From assembly GCF_003236335.1 (NCBI RefSeq), contig NZ_POUB01000017.1, forward strand, positions 1 to 52,989: a stretch of DNA of 52,989 nt, in the 5' to 3' direction. The position numbers and the translations under genes are program-made. Below, in pieces: positions 49,751-52,989 of the stretch. Numbering within the stretch: position 1 is the stretch's first letter; every line of letters starts with the position of its first letter. The notes under the pieces were generated by a model. That model worked only from the letters and a program-made list of their open reading frames with translations, searched no databases and had not been told where the DNA came from. The stretch is from Micromonospora deserti (GTDB lineage Bacteria > Actinomycetota > Actinomycetes > Mycobacteriales > Micromonosporaceae).

Positions 49751-51043
49751 GTGGCGATGGTGATCGGACTCGTGATCCACGCGAGCCACCGCAGCCGGTT
49801 CGAGGCTGCGGCCCTCACCCTGGCCGGGGTGACCCTGGAATGGGTGACCTACGAGCGCGAGGACGAAATCCGTGACCGGGTACGTGACCTGCTGGACCGC
49901 CGGAACGTCGCCGGGTTGCTGCTCGGGCCGGTGCCGTACGCCCGGTCCCGCGACGTACTCCCCGCCGACCTTCCGGTCACCGTCCTCCGGTCCGCCGGGC
50001 TCGACCTGGCCCTCGCCTGGTGCCGCGCGCTCACCGAGGGCTGGCCCGCCACCCCGGTCAGCATCGACACCTTCGACCGGGAAACCATCGACGAGGTGGC
50101 CCACGCACTCGAGCTGGACCGCAGCCAGATCGCCTGCCTGCCGTTCGACCCGAAGCAGCGCATCGAGGACATCGTCGAGTTTCACCGCGACGCACTGCGC
50201 ATGTCCGGCGGCGCGTACCTCATCAGCGTGCGCACCGGCGTCATGGACGCGTTCGCGGGCAGCGTACCGGTCCTCAGCGGCCTGCCGGGTCCCACCACCA
50301 TTCGCGCCGAGCTGCACGAACTGGCCCTACGAATCCAGTCGAAGCAAGCCAACGAACTCCGCTTCGCCGCCGGGGTCTTCCTCATCACCAACCACTCACC
50401 CGACCTGGACCGGGCCCGGATCGGCCTGATGAACATGCTGCTCAACACCCCCGAGTTCGCGGACTGCTGGATCGAGGACCGGGACCGACGCGGGGTGGTG
50501 GTCTTCGCACACCGCGCCCTGTTCGAAACGGTCACGCACAGCTGGTCCAGCCTGCCCGTGCTCGCGCAGGCCCAGGAGACCCTCGGCGTCCGCGTCGTCG
50601 CCGGCTTCGGCATCGGCGCCTCCGCACGGACCTGCGTCGCCCTCGCCGAACGGGCCGCCGCCCGCGCCGAACAGGATGCGGCACCCGGCGCCTACCTCAT
50701 CGAGGACAGCGGGGTGGTCATCGGCCCGATGGGGCCGGCCGGCACGCCGCTGTCCTTCACCTACCGTGAGCACGGTGCCGACATCGAGGAGTTGGCCCGC
50801 AACGTCGGGCTCAGCCCGGCCACGCTGTCCCGGCTGACCGCCATCGAGCGCAGCCTCAACGGCAGGTCCGTCTCCCCCAGCGACCTGGCCACCTCACTGG
50901 GGATCACCGACCCGAGCGGGCGACGGCTGATCCGCAAGCTCAGTGAGCACGGCCTGGTCGTCCCCGACGGCAGCGCGCAGGTCAACCGCAAGGGCCGCCC
51001 GACCCGCCTGTACCGGCTCGCGATCAGCGAAACGCGCCGGTGA
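49751..51043 (+). CDS. Multidomain transcriptional regulator: sensor, degenerate GGDEF-like domain, winged helix
   Basis: 430 residues in three parts, none a textbook family. Residues 1 to about 100 look like a PrpR_N-type ligand-sensing domain (VIGLVIHASHRSRFEAAALT). Residues about 205-330 have the alternating pattern of a nucleotide-cyclase fold without GGDEF: FAAGVFLITNHSPDLDRARI, GVRVVAGFGIGASARTCVAL and AERAAARAEQ. Such domains occur in CdaR/PucR-type regulators. Residues about 340-430 are helix-turn-helix, with GLSPATLSRLTAIE and LIRKLSEHGLVV. The GTG at 49751 has GAGGAG 9 bases upstream; the ATG at 49757 is possible. Its stop overlaps the amidohydrolase start (GTGA). Likely local regulator, acting at the three direct repeats. 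Confidence 0.7.
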   Translation: MAMVIGLVIHASHRSRFEAAALTLAGVTLEWVTYEREDEIRDRVRDLLDRRNVAGLLLGPVPYARSRDVLPADLPVTVLRSAGLDLALAWCRALTEGWPATPVSIDTFDRETIDEVAHALELDRSQIACLPFDPKQRIEDIVEFHRDALRMSGGAYLISVRTGVMDAFAGSVPVLSGLPGPTTIRAELHELALRIQSKQANELRFAAGVFLITNHSPDLDRARIGLMNMLLNTPEFADCWIEDRDRRGVVVFAHRALFETVTHSWSSLPVLAQAQETLGVRVVAGFGIGASARTCVALAERAAARAEQDAAPGAYLIEDSGVVIGPMGPAGTPLSFTYREHGADIEELARNVGLSPATLSRLTAIERSLNGRSVSPSDLATSLGITDPSGRRLIRKLSEHGLVVPDGSAQVNRKGRPTRLYRLAISETRR

Positions 51044-52338
51044 GCCACCAGGCAAAGGACGACCTGCTCCTCACCGGCGGGCACGTCATCGATGTCGGCG
51101 GCGGGCACGTCGGCCGGTACGACGTCGCCGTCCGGGCCGGCCGGATCGCCGCCATCAAGCCGGCACTGCCGGCCGACGGTGCCCTGCGGGTCGTCGACGT
51201 ACGGGGCAAGGTCGTCACCCCGGGCCTGATCGACCTGCACACCCACGTCGCCGCCCGGGCCACCTACTGGGGCATCGACCCGGATCCGGTCGCGTGGCGC
51301 TCCGGCGTCACAACCTGGGTCGACGCCGGATCGGCGGGGGCCTACTCGCTCGACGCGTTCCGGGTCGCACTGCGCCGCCTGGAGGTCCGGGTGCCCGTAC
51401 TGCTGAACATCTCCGCACTCGGGCTCACCGGGCGGACCGGCGAGAGCCGTGACCTGGACAACTGCGACGTGGACCTGGCCATCGCCACGGTGCGGGACAA
51501 CCGGGACCTGGTGGCCGGGATCAAGGTCCGCATCGACCGGGAGACCGTGGGCCGGAACGGGATCGAGCCGCTGCGCCGGGGCATTACCGCCGCCGAGGCG
51601 TGCGACGTCCCGGTGATGGTCCACATCGGTACGTCCCCGCCGGCTGTCGCCGACGTCCTCGCGCTCCTGCGCCCCGGTGACATCGTCACCCACTGCGCCA
51701 GTGCCATCGCGGCAGGACCGCAGTTAGTCAGCCCGGCGATGCACGACGCGTACGCCAGGGGGGTGCTGTTCGATCTCGGTCACGGCTCCGGGGGCTTCGC
51801 CTTCGACGTGCTCGAAGCCCAACTGGAGTCGGGGTTGACACCGCACACCGTATCGTCGGACCTGCACGCGCGGTGCCTGTACGGGCCGGTGTTTGACCTG
51901 CCCACGACGATGGCGAAGCTCCTGGCGGTCGGCCTACCGCTCGACGAGGTGGTGGCCGCGGCGACCATCCGCCCGGCGCAGGCGCTCAACCTGCCGGGCG
52001 GCGCGGGCACACTCAGCCCCGGAGCGCCCGCTGATTTGGCCGTCTTCACCGTGAAGGAGGGCCCGGTCGAGCTGGTCGATGCCCACCGGCAGCGCCGCGT
52101 CGGCAAGCAGCGGCTGGTCAACGACGCCACGTACGTGGCCGGACGCCTGCTGCCACCCCGCCTGCCCGAGCCGCCACGCCCATGGATCCCGCTCACCACC
52201 GCCCAGCGGCACGCCCTGGACAACCGTGCCGGTGCGCTGCGTGCGCTGTTCAGCGCGCCTCTGGTCGGCCCCGACGGGCTGGCCGAACAGTTTCCACGAC
52301 GACCGGAACAGCCTCCGGGTACGGATGAGAGAGGTTGA
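51040..52338 (+). CDS. Amidohydrolase-superfamily metallohydrolase (N-acyl-amino-acid or related deacylase)
   Basis: 432 residues. Ligands visible for a binuclear site: His67 and His69 (DLHTHVA), Lys162 (AGIKVRI, candidate carboxylated lysine), the His of VMVHIG, the His of IVTHC and Asp274 (SSDLHA). The sequence resembles the amidohydrolase/deacetylase group whose characterised members cleave N-acetyl or O-acetyl groups from amino or hydroxy acids. It starts at a GTG overlapping the regulator stop. With the PLP enzyme and RidA it suggests deacylation of an N-acyl D-amino acid, then breakdown of the free D-amino acid. Ester or cyclic amide substrates remain possible. Confidence 0.85.
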   Translation: MSHQAKDDLLLTGGHVIDVGGGHVGRYDVAVRAGRIAAIKPALPADGALRVVDVRGKVVTPGLIDLHTHVAARATYWGIDPDPVAWRSGVTTWVDAGSAGAYSLDAFRVALRRLEVRVPVLLNISALGLTGRTGESRDLDNCDVDLAIATVRDNRDLVAGIKVRIDRETVGRNGIEPLRRGITAAEACDVPVMVHIGTSPPAVADVLALLRPGDIVTHCASAIAAGPQLVSPAMHDAYARGVLFDLGHGSGGFAFDVLEAQLESGLTPHTVSSDLHARCLYGPVFDLPTTMAKLLAVGLPLDEVVAAATIRPAQALNLPGGAGTLSPGAPADLAVFTVKEGPVELVDAHRQRRVGKQRLVNDATYVAGRLLPPRLPEPPRPWIPLTTAQRHALDNRAGALRALFSAPLVGPDGLAEQFPRRPEQPPGTDERG

Positions 52339-52339
52339 C

Positions 52340-52720
52340 ATGCCCAAGCGCGTCATCGCCACCGACCAGGCCGCGCAACCCGGCGGCCCGTACTCCCAGG
52401 CCGTGGTCGCCGGAGACCATGTGTACCTGGCCGGCGCCACCCCGGTGCTGCCCGACGGGGCGTGGGTGCGCGGCACGTTCGCCGAGCAGGCGCGGGCGGC
52501 GTTCACCAACCTCGCCCGCGTCGCCGAGGCTGCCGGCGCCGACCTGAGCCAGGCCGTCCGCGTCGGGGTCTACCTGCGCGACTTCGCCGACTTTCCCGAG
52601 ATGAACAGGATCTACGTGGAGTTCTTCGGCGAGCGGAACCTGCCGGTCCGCACGACGCTGCCGGTCGCGCTGGAAGGCTTTGACATCGAGGTCGACGCCA
52701 TTCTCTACACCGGCGTCTGA
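52340..52720 (+). CDS. RidA/YjgF-family enamine/imine deaminase
   Basis: 126 residues, the standard RidA length. It has GPYSQAVVAGDHVYLAG at the N-terminus, QARAAFTNLARVAEAAGADL, the substrate Arg in LPVRTTLPV, and the C-terminal EVDAILYT. It hydrolyses reactive 2-aminoacrylate-type enamines released by PLP dehydratases to 2-oxo acids and ammonia. The ATG lies 1 base after the amidohydrolase stop with GAGAGG upstream. The link to the D-Ser/D-Thr dehydratase-like enzyme encoded divergently is biochemically natural. Confidence 0.92.
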   Translation: MPKRVIATDQAAQPGGPYSQAVVAGDHVYLAGATPVLPDGAWVRGTFAEQARAAFTNLARVAEAAGADLSQAVRVGVYLRDFADFPEMNRIYVEFFGERNLPVRTTLPVALEGFDIEVDAILYTGV

Positions 52721-52855
52721 CCCGCCGTAGCTGCTCCCTTATCGCACCGCGCCTCGGTGTCCGCTACCAGCTCGGACGAGAAAGTCTCACCGTCACCGCA
52801 GGTTCTTCACCCAACCCCGACCGCGACCGCCCCGCCGGGATTACCGTACGTTAAC

Positions 52856-52989
52856 GTGACTACCTTTCGCGTTGCTACGATGACGCTGAGTGGCGCCTTG
52901 GTGATGTCCGCGGTGGTGGCTGTGCCACCGCGGGCGACGGCCGCACCGGACGTGGCATGCCCAACCGTGCAGCCGCCGGTGCCCCCGCC
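52856..52989 (+). CDS. Start of a secreted protein (partial, runs off the window)
   Basis: An open frame from the GTG at 52856 (or ATG 52880) encodes a short N-terminus, the hydrophobic stretch LSGALVMSAVVAV, and PRATAAPDVA, which looks like a Sec signal peptide with AxA cleavage site. A Pro/Val-rich segment follows at the edge. A 10-bp palindrome, ACGTTAACGT, lies at 52848-52857 over the proposed start. Nothing of the mature domain is visible. Confidence 0.5.
   Translation, partial: MTTFRVATMTLSGALVMSAVVAVPPRATAAPDVACPTVQPPVPP

Noticed and set aside
1..52989. Search for tRNA, rRNA, CRISPR arrays, IS elements and prophage genes
   Set aside because: No cloverleaf-like sequence, regularly spaced repeat array, transposase motif or phage structural gene was recognised by reading; a covariance-model scan was not possible here.

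Overview
The window is GC-rich DNA from an actinomycete. Third codon positions are almost all G/C, GTG and TTG starts are common, genes overlap by 1-4 bases, and there is an IdeR/DmdR-type iron box. Gene content fits a Micromonospora-like soil or marine actinomycete; this genus-level guess is inference. I see no rRNA, tRNA, CRISPR array, phage genes or transposase.

Region 1 (1-3345, minus) is a ferric-siderophore ABC importer: ATPase, lipoprotein, and a FhuB-type double permease cut by the window edge. It sits behind an iron box. Region 2 (3505-13885) is the most interesting part. It is a compact specialised-metabolism locus: ATP-grasp ligase, MaoC dehydratase, ornithine-cyclodeaminase-like reductase, CitE-like lyase/aldolase, alpha-oxoamine synthase, JmjC/cupin hydroxylase, 4-hydroxy-2-oxovalerate aldolase, acylating acetaldehyde dehydrogenase and an M24 Xaa-Pro aminopeptidase. 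CitE + MaoC + oxoamine synthase + ATP-grasp is the logic I recall for ketomemicin-type ketomethylene pseudopeptides. The DmpG/DmpF pair, the hydroxylase and the peptidase would make this a new variant. A 918-base gap inside it holds two weak candidate peptide ORFs.

Region 3 (14063-17324) has two STAS-domain proteins and a CPA2 antiporter fused to TrkA-N and a UBP-type zinc finger. Region 4 (17382-36929) is a uronide/pectin-type polysaccharide locus. One minus-strand operon encodes a sugar ABC importer, a GH50-like hydrolase, 5-dehydro-4-deoxyglucarate dehydratase, an SDR, a glucarate-dehydratase-family enolase and a truncated SGNH esterase. Plus-strand genes encode two paralogous IclR regulators, a cytoplasmic GH28, a second GH50-like enzyme and a GH2 beta-mannosidase. 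A conserved 16-bp near-palindrome precedes the importer, the GH28 gene and the second GH50-like gene, which suggests one regulon.

Region 5 (37018-41962) has two MFS exporters (one behind a perfect 19-bp palindrome), an uncharacterised membrane protein and a lipoprotein intradiol-dioxygenase homologue. Perfect inverted repeats lie between the convergent genes. Region 6 (42115-48254) is a sialidase followed by an amino-sugar locus: ABC importer plus GH20 hexosaminidase, with a degenerate DasR-like site. Region 7 (48352-52720) is a divergent locus: a D-serine/D-threonine dehydratase-like PLP enzyme against an unusual regulator, an amidohydrolase and RidA. Three 14-bp direct repeats lie between them. 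It reads as a pathway for an N-acylated D-amino acid. A secreted-protein gene starts at the right edge.
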